Assembly (NCBI GenBank): GCA_013397795.1
Contig: VZTJ01001205.1
Location: 884,477 to 948,476, forward strand
Source of the DNA: Orthonyx spaldingii
Lineage: Eukaryota > Chordata > Aves > Passeriformes > Orthonychidae
Length of the DNA stretch: 64,000 nucleotides
Direction: 5' to 3'
Shown here: one piece after another, positions 23,300 through 33,300 of the stretch
How positions within the stretch are numbered: the stretch's first letter is position 1
Layout of the letters: each line of letters starts with the position of its first letter
Made by a program: the position numbers and the translations under genes
Notes under the pieces: model-generated
What the model was told of the DNA's origin: nothing
What the model saw: the letters and a program-made list of their open reading frames with translations, nothing else
The model's database searches: none

Positions 23300-24670
23300 G
23301 AGTATTAAATCCTGTGAGTTAGCAAGGTCTTAATGCCCCACATCTTTACTTTAAAGATGTAGGTGAATTGAAGATTATGTTCACACGGCACTGTTGGCAG
23401 CTGGTTTCCCAGCTCCCTCCCTTCCCCTAGCCTCCTTCTGGGGGAGGCAGGGTTCTTACTCTTAGAATGGCTGTCAAAAGCTTGTTCAGATTTTTTGTTT
23501 GCAGTGGCCTGGGACGGGCAGGTTCTGAGTGCAGTGCTGGTGCTGTGCTCTGGGATCAGTGGCACTGAGGTGTCCTCAGCTGGTCCCAGCCTGACTCAGA
23601 CACACACGATGCTGACGCTGACGTGCAGGCGGGTGGGGAGTGGGTGGGGAGTTGATCACTTCTGCACAAAGGGAGGTTTCTCTTTCACTGCACATCTCCT
23701 CTGTGATCTGGATCTGGAGTGAACTTGAAAAGGGGATTCCAGTACCAGCCACCTGGTCTTCCCCAGATAAATTGTACAAAGCAGAAAAAATTCCTTCAGA
23801 TCTGCCAGCACTGGAGGCGCTGGGTTCAGGGCCAGCCGGGCTGGCAGAGCCCGTGCTGGGGTGGGAGCTCTGCAGCTTCCAGGGGCCACCCACATGCCCC
23901 TGCCAGACCTCCCCATCCACAGCCCTGTCCATGGACACGCCGGTTCAGTCCCCAGACACCTCTGGGACATTTTACTGCAAGTTCTGGTGACAAGTTCTGG
24001 TCATTTACAGAGGTGAGGTGTCATATCATAACTGTTTGTGGGGAATGCACCTGACGCCCAGAGGATGTGGGTGTGGGCGTTAAGGACTGCAGTCCTTGCA
24101 GGCTTTGGTACCCCTGGAATTCCTGGCTGGCAGAGGCGGCCGAGGTGAGCACTGGCAGAGGTCACAGGAGTGGTTCCAGTGAGCAGTGGGTGCTGCTAAG
24201 GAGCTGCTCCTGGCACACCCGGTGTGGAAGGGAATTGTTGCGTGTGCAAAGCCGCAGCCAGAGTGGTTCTCTGCAGTGGTCTGGTTACAAATATATTGCT
24301 TTTGTTCTACAGGCAGCCAGAAAAGCCATTAAAAATCCAACCTCTGACTAATGCTCCTTATTGAAATACCCTTCTACCAACATCCTCCTTCCCTGCACCT
24401 GACCTCGGACTCCCTTGCCCGTGACTGGTTCTGGGATTTCTTACATCATACTGATTTCATTCCTTTCAAGAAGGTACCTCCTGCTTTTCACTGCTGAGGT
24501 GTAAAATCAGGTCATTCCCAGGCAGTTCCCTGGGTCTGGGGCACTGTCTTTGCTCCTGTGTAATGCCAGCAGTGAAGGCTCTGAACTGATCCCTTCCCAT
24601 CAGATCTGTCTCTCCGTGTAATTTTGCTCTCTGGTTCAATCCACACCCCCAGTTTTCTGGTTCAGAATTA
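23300..24670. other. Gene-free, GC-richer unique DNA
   Basis: The stretches 23490-23990 and 24050-24290 are GC-richer and open frames of 90-120 codons in several phases of both strands at once, which is the signature of base composition rather than of one gene. No domain is recognised. It contains the G-quadruplex motif at 23631-23649. Confidence 0.55.
23631..23649 (+). repeat. Canonical G-quadruplex motif
   Basis: Four G runs of 3, 4, 3 and 4 are separated by loops of 1 (T), 3 (AGT) and 1 (T) bases. Such short loops predict a stable quadruplex. It is formed by a direct duplication of GGGTGGGGAGT-like text. No promoter or gene is evident beside it. Confidence 0.8.
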
Positions 24671-24679
24671 GAAGAATGT

Positions 24680-24960
24680 ATGTTCTAACAAAGCCATTTA
24701 ATGAAGGGGAATATTTCCTGTATTTACTCTGATTGTGCATTTATATATATATATAAATAATTTATATTGAATTTTCTAGAATAGTAGATGATAAAAATTA
24801 TAAATAGGCCTTTTGAACCATATTTTTAAAAACCAAGATTATAAAGCTTGAATTTTTTTAAAAAAGCATTGGCCCTGCTATGGAAGATGTAAAGAAATTA
24901 GCCTAATTCTACTAATTTCTTATTATTTACTCCTGATTTACATGAGTGTGGCTGAAGTAA
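24680..24960. promoter_or_regulatory. AT-rich block with MEF2-like words
   Basis: Very AT-rich text with a (TA)n run near 24741-24755, TATAAATAG-like and TTTTTAAAAA words, and CTAATTCTACTAATTTC near 24904. It may be a conserved block or simply AT-rich filler, and its low complexity lowers confidence. Confidence 0.22.
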
Positions 24961-25469
24961 GAATGACAGCAATGCTGTTCAGTTCCTCTGTAGCCACTCC
25001 CGTGAAGTTCACATACATGAGAGACCTGCCCTGTTCTGGATTTCTCATTACACTCCATGGTGTTCACAGTGAGGATTTCAAGATGGGTCTTCTTAAGCCT
25101 ATTAAAAATCAGAATCATGCTGGTCATACGTTTAAATAGATTTAGTTTAGTGGCTTCAGGGGAAAGTGGGGATAGGGAGATGAATAAAATAAAAATCTGA
25201 TATAGAAACATGTCTGGTTTTTCAAAGGTTTTCACAAAAAAAAAATAGAAGTTCTGGCATTTCAATTTGCACTAATTTCACACATCATCTTAGGGAGTGC
25301 AGGGTTTGGGCCCCTGCCAGACTGGCTGAGAATCCTCTTTGGAAAAGCACAGTTTATGTACTGAATGGATGCTGCACTACATAGATATTTCCTAATATCT
25401 TTCATTAAACTTCCAAATGGACACTAAGTATGTAAATATAGCAAAACTCAAAGCCTGGCTTTGAATTTA

Positions 25470-25760
25470 TATTTTCTAGGAAAGCTTTTAACAGTGGTAG
25501 TCTAACAATATTGTGCAATGTCTGGCTTGCCATTTTCAACGAGTAGCTTAATGAGTTTATTGTATAATGAAGGACTCTGATTTATTAGCTTTTCATTATG
25601 CTCATTCCGTCAGCTTCCTGCTAAATGCTCTAACCTTGGCAGAGATGTCAGTCTTTATCAGGTGGTATCATTGCTTTTTAATAAACTCTCCTCCCACGCT
25701 GATAATATTACATGTGAAATCCCTTCTCCTGCATTATTCCCAAGGGAAGGAAAAAGTATA
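25470..25760. promoter_or_regulatory. Strong candidate conserved non-coding block
   Basis: Unique text with ACAATATTGTGCAATGTC near 25505, CAACGAGTAGCTTAATGAG near 25538, TTATGCTCATTCCGTCAGC near 25595, ACCTTGGCAGAGATGTCAG near 25632 and CACGCTGATAATATTACATG near 25696. It is rich in palindromic ATTA/TAAT words and keeps CpGs. The overlapping frame (25567-25782) has no recognised domain and is not called. Confidence 0.4.
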
Positions 25761-25919
25761 TTTATTGAAAAGGCTGCACTGAAGCAGTGCAGAGAATTCC
25801 TAAGCAGTTTGGTGCTACCCCTTGGACTGCCTCAGACAGAGTGGGCAGATTTGGAGGCTGCAGGTTGGTCCTTTGGCTGTTCCCCTCAACTGGAGAGGAT
25901 TGAGCCCATCCTCTCCACA

Positions 25920-26220
25920 CTTTAATTACAGCAGAGTGCAGCTGGTTTAAAACTGGCACTTGCAGGTATTAACAAATATTTCTTTAGCAGGTATTTAATG
26001 ATCAACTCTATTACAAGAATTAACATGGTGATGGCACGCAAGGAGAGGGGGGAAGGAGGGTAAAGTAATATTTTACAACCTGAAAAATTAAGCACTGAGA
26101 TAGTTAAGGCCCAGCCCTCATTAGCTGAATGGTAGATTTTTCTAATTAGTTCTTTCTAGTGTAATTAGCATGGATGAGTCTAATCATCTCATGTGAAACC
26201 AAATCTAATGCTTGGGAAGG
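25920..26220. promoter_or_regulatory. Strong candidate conserved non-coding block
   Basis: Contains two identical TAATTAG homeodomain cores at 26143-26149 and 26162-26168, 19 bp apart (about two helical turns). It also has TTTAATTACAGC near 25920, TATTTAATGATCAAC near 25991, and TCTAATCATCTCATG near 26178. The paired, helically phased cores are a sequence-level hint of a real binding array. Confidence 0.4.
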
Positions 26221-26796
26221 AATGTCCTTGGCCTCTCTTTCAGACTGATTCCAAGGATTTTGTGTGCTTCTGCTGAGATATTCCTTAAAGAAACAGCAGC
26301 CTGCCTTCCTAATGAAGGTGGGCTGGGAGGAATGAGAAGACTTGGACCTCATCATGCATTTTTATGGAAGCCTAGAGGAAATTCTCCCATGAAAACAGGC
26401 AATCCTCATGTGGCAAGGGAATCAGATGTGGGCAGTAGCTGTAAGAAGGCCAAAATCATCAGTGAAATTTTGAATCCACATGAGAAGTGAGTGTTCAAAC
26501 ATTGGACTTAAAGCCCCAGTTTTTCTGAGCTCCATATTTCCCTGTAGGAATATCTCCTTAGAAATGAACACAGAAAGTGAAATGGAAAATGGAGCTTCAT
26601 GTGCTGCTCATGTAGCTCCTCTTGCTGTGAAACCCAAACAGTCAGAATTGCATTCCCTTTGTTGTCAACAGTCTGAGCAAGAGAAAACCATATTGAGTCT
26701 TGTTGCAAATAATTTTGTTTATAGATTGCTATCAACCCTCACTGTAGAATTAAAGTATTAAAGTCAGTAAAAGTGTTGAGTCATCCTCTTTTTCTC
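26221..26796. other. Gene-free unique DNA
   Basis: No gene is recognised. Frames of 92-93 codons at 26212-26490 and 26480-26761 lack domains. Confidence 0.55.
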
Positions 26797-26836
26797 TTTT
26801 TTTTTTGTTTTGTTTTGTTTTGTTTTGTTTTGTTTT
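26797..26836. repeat. T10 plus (GTTTT)6 microsatellite
   Basis: Ten T residues at 26797-26806 are followed by six GTTTT units at 26807-26836. On the minus strand this is an (AAAAC)n tail-like tract, as is seen after retroposed sequences, but the minus-strand DNA before it matches no element I recognise. The lysine-asparagine-rich end of an overlapping minus frame is an artefact of this repeat. Confidence 0.85.
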
Positions 26837-29399
26837 AGAAATCCAGGTGTCAAGGGCTGGCAGGAAGCTCAGTTGGCCCCATTTTGGGCTGATGTGTTTG
26901 TTCTGACTGGTCCTCACCAGTAAAAATGACTTCATTTTACCATCTGAAAATGTTTGGGAGGTTAAGACAGCGCAGGGATGTGCCTGGTGCCATAACACAG
27001 CACATCCATCTCCTCCTGGTGCTGTTCTGACACCGAGCACAGAGAGCTGCAGCTCAGGGACACAGTGAAGGGCAGGACAAGGAGTGCCAAGGAATCCAGT
27101 TGTGTTTTAGTTGGGAGCAGTGGCATCCCTCAGGTCACTTCACCCCAATGTGCAGGAGCATATTTAGCTCAGGCCCTCACTGCACTGATTATGATTAAGT
27201 CTCAGCCAGTGTTATTTTGGACCCAGCACTTTTGTGAGCTGACCTGTGGCACTGGAAGTTCTGGATTCCTTTGTGTCCTTCCTGCATGATTTATCCTTTC
27301 CCTGACGAGACTCTGCAGTTTAACAGCCCTCATTTCTTAAGTACTTGAAAGTCTTTATCTGGAAAATTAAAAGGTAAATACAGTGATTAAAGATATCGCC
27401 TTTAAAAAATGCTTCATTCAAACCCTGTCTGTGGGGATTTGCTTTTGCCAGTGGATATACTGGGAATGCTGTAACCTGCTACTGCATTTATCTGCTAATG
27501 AGCTCAGGTCGTTTGTTTTGGAGTGAAAGGGAGACAGGTAACACTGGCGTGGCTGTGACAGAGATGGCTTCCCTTGGCCCTGGGAGCAGGGACACAGCCT
27601 TGAGCCTTTTTTCCACAAAAGCAGTTGAATCCAGGTAGGCAGAGAGAGACAAAAGGTGCAGGTGATGCCTTTCACTCACTCCATGGCCTCGGGGTGTATC
27701 TGTGTGATGTGTTTTTCAGCTGAGAGGAGAAAGTCAGGTACACAATACACAGCAACTCCTAACCCTTTCCAGGAGAATGGAAACACATCCTTGTTTCTGT
27801 GTCCAGTCCTCAGCAGACTCCTCACTGGATATCCTTTGTATCACAGGTCCTGGGTGCTGCTCTTCCCGAGGCCATCTGACCTTCTGGATCTTTTGTGGTT
27901 CTGGAGAAAGGGATTTAGGGCCATCCTTATGAAAGCAGACAAACTGCTTCACAAAATCTATTGAAATTGCAGTAAAAAAGTGAAAACAGACTTAGGGCTG
28001 ACATTCTGCAGCCAGGGAAGAAGGAAGGCATGGTCTGTGACTTGGAAATGGAAATTAGAGTGAAGGGATCTTTTTTAGCCCATTCCTATTTAAAGCCAAG
28101 GAATGGTGTAAAATTGCTGTGCTCATTACCTGGTGCAGGACTGGGTTTCTCCAAGCCTCCAGCTGGCTGGCTTGGGAGTGGTGGGACCTGTCTCTGGGGG
28201 AAGGTGACAATCCAGGGGACAAGCAGCAGATAGCAGAGAGCTTGAGCCGTGGAAGCCCTGTGGGATTTATGGCATGGCAGAAGAGTAGTGGGACGGAATT
28301 GAAATGTAGTTACTGATATTTTTGTATGGAAAAGAGGAAATGAGATGTAAACAGTATTAGTGTAATACAATTTTCATGTGAGATTAAAAGGAAAGCCAGG
28401 ATTTGAGAGATTTGGAAATTGCAGTTACAGGATAAGTGATATTTGAAAGGATCCTACTTGATTTGATTAAACTGGAGTTCAAATGTCACGACAGAGATGC
28501 ATTGCTTACAAGTTTTTCAGGGTTTTTGTGCATCCCAAGCTGTGCTTATATCAGACCTGGGCGGGGATGTGGGGAGGTCACAGATTGGGAGGAAAGCTGG
28601 GTGCTGCTCAGAGGTGGGAGCATGTTCTGCCCTGTGGTCACTGTGCTCCTGGGCTTGGATGAGGTTTTTGGAGTCCACTTGTGGTAGTTCCATCAAAAAA
28701 AGCATCTGCTGTTGAATCCTGTTCTCTGGCTGGAAGTGTTTGGATCATGCCACATCCTGACCTCTCAATGGCAGTGAGAATTTGAGTTTGCTGCTGCTTC
28801 TTCAGGCTTTCTGGTTTCCATTCTTCTATTTTCGCTGTGGTGAGGTGGTGCCCCGTGGTGGGAAGTGTTTGACAGACAATAACGGGGTCAAATCCTGTAT
28901 CCTGTGTCCTGCCTTTGCTGACACTGGCCTGGTGTCACTGGCCTGGCCCAGCACTGGGATGACTTCTGCAATGTAAGAAACCTTTTTAAACCCAAGTTTT
29001 GCAGCTGAGGCAGTGGATTGAGTAAGGATTTTAAAGCCGTTTGAGAGGAAGATGCTTGATAACTTTGCAAGCCCCAGTGATCTGCCCATGATCTCTCAGC
29101 ACTGCTGTCTCTGGTTCATGGGCTGTGCCAGTGCAGTTTCCATTTGCCTTCCCAGGCCTCTCTGTGTGACACACGGGTCATGGGTGGTGACAGAGGAGCT
29201 TGTTGGGAGATCCCTCCTGGGGAAGTTTCCTGTTCCTGTGACATCGTGCCAGGTGCCCCCGGGAGCGCTGGCATTTTCTCCAAGTGCACAAACCAATTCC
29301 CATGTGCCAGCCCCAGCCATGGGAGATGTTGCACTGGCATCTGGCACTAATATCTGTTGTTGACATTTTGGGAATGAGAACATGAGCTATTAGCAAAGC
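26837..29399. other. Gene-free unique DNA
   Basis: No gene is recognised. GC-richer patches at 28540-28690 and 29150-29340 open overlapping frames in both strands without domains. No interspersed repeat is visible. Confidence 0.58.
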
Positions 29400-29640
29400 T
29401 GTTTGCTTGTACCTAATTAATGTTCAAGTGTATACCCCTTCCTTTATCAGCCCTGCAGCAGCCAACCAGACCTGGCGTTATCTTTCACCAGCCTTAAAAC
29501 TTAATTATTTCCCGCCTTGGTGTTAAAGGCCGTGCAGTACAACTTGCTACCTTAATATAGATTTAATCAAGTTACCCAGCCTCAGAGTGGCTTGATGGCT
29601 CTTTAGCTGAAGTGACTGCATTTATATCTCAATAGAGCAA
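29400..29640. promoter_or_regulatory. Strong candidate conserved non-coding block
   Basis: Contains CCTAATTAATGTTCAAGTG near 29412, CCTTTATCAGCCCTGCAGC near 29440, CTTAATTATTTCCCGCC near 29500, TTAAAGGCCGTGCAG near 29523 and TAGATTTAATCAAGTTACC near 29558. CpGs survive inside AT-rich text and there is no repeat character, the usual look of deeply conserved developmental enhancers. Confidence 0.38.
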
Positions 29641-32490
29641 AATTTGGAGTGTGCCTTTTTGCTTTGGCAGGACACTGTGGAAAGGAGTGGATGGGCGAAT
29701 GCCTCTGTCTGGAACAGGCTTGCAGAAACACAGGCAATTTCGATTCATTCAGCCAAATTGCAGTGTTGTGCAAAAAGCACTCCAAACCTTTTTCCAATAT
29801 TGCAAGAAGCAGCCCGGTGATGCTGCTCTGGGGTGCTCGAGTGGGTGTTCTCAGCAGAGCCCAGATCACGGGCACAGCACCAGCGAGAGCATTTTTGCCC
29901 TCGGCTTCACCTGAGGCAAGCTGTGCCTGCGTGTGGAGGGGAGAGGGAAAAGAGACACAGAATCAAAACTCCTCACTGATGAGAGCACTGGATGACAAAT
30001 TCTGTCTGTGGCCCCTGCCAGCAACATGACTTATAGGGGCTCACAGCATACAGAGAATCACACTGGAATCCTAACAGGGCAATAAAGCAGGTAATTGATG
30101 TAATCCAGTATTTTCCTAAGAATTTGGTCCTCATGTATGATCTTTTGTGTTTTTAAATCTAAGCTGAATTCAACATACTTGAATGCACAGTGAGTTAATG
30201 GCCACAGAGGGTTTCTTCTTTGGGGAACCTCATTGTAATGTAGTGTGATACACCTGCTAAAAGGATTTTAAGTGGTCTCAGCTTGGTTTGCATGGAGATC
30301 CTGCTTCAGCCCTCTCCTCTTTGCCGTTCAGTACAAAGATCAGCCTGTGAGTAATACACCCTTAAATAATTCAGAGAGCAAAGTTATGCTGCTGGCCTCA
30401 TCACTAAAGATGATGTCCTGGTGTACTGTGTTTTGGGTTACTGTTCTGAAATAATCTCTTGTGTTTGAATTCTTTAGCACTATGAGACTTAGTGACTGGT
30501 TGGGAGAGGTGGTTGTTTGAGGATGCTTTTATAGCACAGACTTTTAAATGTGGCCAGCTCTTGGTTTTGCCTACAATGAAACCTCTTAGACATGGCTGTG
30601 ATGTGAAGGGTACCCATGGTGGATGTCCAGATTTATTTTACTGAAACTCCAGACATAGCTAAACCTGAATTTCAAGTGTGAAGGGCTAGTGTGCCACATC
30701 GCTGCACTTTGGTTTTATCTGGACCTTGTTTTTAGGAGAAACTAGATTTTTGGACGAGCTCAGGTCTATCTAGGCATGTCAGGAAAGACCAGACTTTGAA
30801 AAGAATTTAGCAGGTCAATGGCTAAGATTGTGTGACAAGACTGTGTGACAAGGTCCCTTTTACCACAGCAGGGGCTGCTGAGTACTTAGCCCTTTGAAAA
30901 AATGTTCCCAAATTTAAGAAATGTTGAATCTTTTATTAGAAATTACGGTTGTGGGGTTTTTTTAAGGGGTTTTCTTTAACACAACAAAGTATGGATGAGG
31001 GGAGGTAAAAAAGCTTAAACACATTGCATGATATGATTTCTCTCTGATGAAACTCTCAGGAAATCTTTCCTTACCAGAGACTTCCTAAGATTGTCAGACT
31101 CTGTAATCTAAGCAGCGGGCAGGTTACAGCAACTTGTGTTCTCTTCATCCACCTCTCTGTGTCCTTTCTGCATTCACCTGAACAAGTGTTGAAAAAGCAA
31201 ACCCCCTGAGAGGCAGTAATAAAACCATAACAAATCCTACATAGACCAGTAACCTCCAATTCCTGTTTCATGTGGGTCAATTACCCATAAGCCTAATTCA
31301 GTGCAGGAAGTGTGACTGCTGACCTAGAGGAGCTTTATCCAGGAGCCTCTGGTTTCCCTCTGCAGAGCAGGGGTGGCTTTGCTCGTGTGGCTCCCTGGGC
31401 TCTGTTGCCCTGTGGAAGCACCAACTGTTGTTGCCATGATAACCTGAATGTAAGACAAGTTTTTTCCACCTCAGAAATCAGTGTATGACAAAAATACACT
31501 TGGCTACAAATTTATGGGCTGCATTAAATCCTTTGGATGCCAAGGCTGAAGGTACCCAGGGCAGGTACTGTCACATAAATGCCTGCCAAGTGTTTAAGGC
31601 ATTTGTGTTGGTGCTTTCTTGGTGTCTGTGCTGCACCAGAGCATCCAGGAGCTCTCAGCCACATTCTCAGTGCCAGCAGGTGCCAGGGCAGGTGTAGGGG
31701 GGTGGCCCAAGCCAGCATCACCATCCCAGCAGTGCTGCCTTTCCTACCCGAGTCAGGCAGCCAGAACACAAAGAGATCAGGAGGGTGTCTAGGAGGAAGC
31801 TGCCTATGGCAGGTCCTGCTGGCTTTTGGAGAGCTGGGCTTGTGAATCCTCTGTAGGGCTGGGGAAGAGGAGAGTGGGCTGGGGGGAGTCTGCATATGTT
31901 GGGTGTGAGGCATCTGGGGGTACCTGTGTATTGCAGAACTGCTCAGGCACCAGTTGGTTGGTCACTTTTCATTTTTAGAAGGGTATTTTTGCTTTTATTT
32001 TTATTCTTGAGAAAGTAAGAGTGACTTGAGATTGGAAGCTGCCTCAAATCGAGTCACTGCAGAATTTATTTTGATTATTAAAATGGCAGTACAAACATTT
32101 TCACTTCTTACACATTCTGTGCCAAATTATGCAGCACGGTGCAGTAAATTTGAGACATGCTAAGGTTTTGCATTAGGCAAATAAAAGAAGGTTGAAAGAG
32201 TTGGTTCTGTTTTTTATCACGCTTTAGCATCAGACATATCTCCTTTCCTTGTAAGTTAGAGCTGTCTGTGTAACACTATTGTCATCCACGAGGGATCTGG
32301 AGAGCAGCATTACAGATTTAACATGCTCAGGGAAACCAATACCGAGCTATCAACCGATACATGACACTAATACAGGGTGCACTTTTACACTCAGCCAAAA
32401 AGAGAGAGAGACAGATTGTTCCAAGTTTAGACAAGATGTAAAATCCTTTCCTAGCAGGTACTGCACTGGCCAGCCCTTGAGACTGTTCTA
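29641..32490. other. Gene-free unique DNA
   Basis: No gene is recognised. A 13-bp period tandem pair (GTGTGACAAG at 30830-30839 and 30843-30852) and a G-rich segment at 31856-31886 with one over-long loop are the only local structures. Frames of 126-129 codons at 29649-30029 and 31524-31913 lie in GC-richer DNA and show no domain. Confidence 0.58.
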
Positions 32491-32499
32491 ATTGCTTTA

Positions 32500-32960
32500 C
32501 ATCTGTACAAAGGTTCCTTGTAATCGGGCTTTCTGCCTCCATTTGTCTTCTTTTCAGCCTCTTAGTAAAGGCCTTAATTGGTCTTAGTGGGGCTTTTCTC
32601 AGTTAGTGCAGCCATACCTTAAAGGCTGAGCAAGTGCCGGCGTTACCTGGGGGGGAACGGAGGGAGCAGAGCAGAGACATCAATACTTCTTTACCTTTAA
32701 CACTGTAATTAATGGGCGCAGAGCAAGGAACAGATTTGGAGAAATTTTAGCTCTTTGGGGGATTTTGAGACAGATCAGACAAAACAGAGCCAGGGTGGAA
32801 TTCTCTAGAATTTCTCCCTGCTTCATTTCTCTGCGAACAATCATTAGCCTTGTAATTGTCTCCTGGTAAACTGCTGTATCAGGTTCCATTTTGTCCTCTT
32901 TAGAGGATCGAGTTGCCTGTAAATCAATAGTTTGAAGTACTGGGGGATGTATGTGAAAGG
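32500..32960. promoter_or_regulatory. Strong candidate conserved non-coding block
   Basis: Contains CTTGTAATCGGGCTTTC near 32517, GGCCTTAATTGGTCTTAG near 32571, CACTGTAATTAATGGGCGC near 32701, GAACAATCATTAGCCTTGTAATTG near 32836-32859 and GATCGAGTTGCCTGTAAATC near 32907. It combines homeodomain-like cores with retained CpGs. A GC-rich GGGGGGGAACGG-type patch near 32650 interrupts it. Confidence 0.38.
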
Positions 32961-32984
32961 AAGTGCCCTCTAATTTCTGTTTCT

Positions 32985-33140
32985 TAGCTACTAATTATTT
33001 AATAATACATTTTATTGCCTATTAAAATGTGGCATAACTTGCTTGTCAGCAAAACTGGATGGAACATAATCATTTGAGAAGGATAATTGGCACTTTTGCA
33101 GATGGCTTTTATTGCAAGGCTGGTTTGTTGTTGCAGGAGC
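32985..33140. promoter_or_regulatory. Candidate conserved non-coding block
   Basis: AT-rich unique text: TACTAATTATTTAATAATAC near 32990, GCCTATTAAAATGTGGC near 33017, AATCATTTGAGAAGGATAATTGG near 33067 and CAGATGGCTTTTATTGC near 33099. It directly precedes a CpG-retaining GC-rich patch at about 33155-33295. Confidence 0.33.
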
Positions 33141-33154
33141 TCCTTGCCAGGTTT

Positions 33155-33300
33155 GCTCGCAGGCTCTCCGGGGCGGTCAGTGCCAGGGAAGAGATGCCGA
33201 GCACAGCTCAGGCTCCCACGTGTGGCACACGGAGAATTTGGGGTGCACGTGGCTTCCTGACGCAAAACCCGCTGTGGTGCCCGGAGAGTTCCTTCCTTCC
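33155..33300. other. CpG-retaining GC-rich patch
   Basis: A local rise in CpG (GCTCGCAGG, TCCGGGGCGGTC, GCCGAGC, CACGTG, TGACGC, CCCGGAG) beside AT-rich candidate enhancers. It is too short for a typical CpG island and has no clear promoter element. It opens 82-88 codon frames in both strands. Confidence 0.35.

Noticed and set aside
26750..27040. 96-codon minus frame ending in K/N/Q repeats
   Set aside because: Its end is the (AAAAC)n microsatellite; the remainder shows no domain.
31671..31690. CTCF-like word CCAGCAGGTGCCAGG
   Set aside because: A core position mismatches the CTCF consensus, and single weak matches are common by chance.
31856..31886. Possible G-quadruplex
   Set aside because: One loop would be about 11 bases, so it falls outside the usual 7-base limit.
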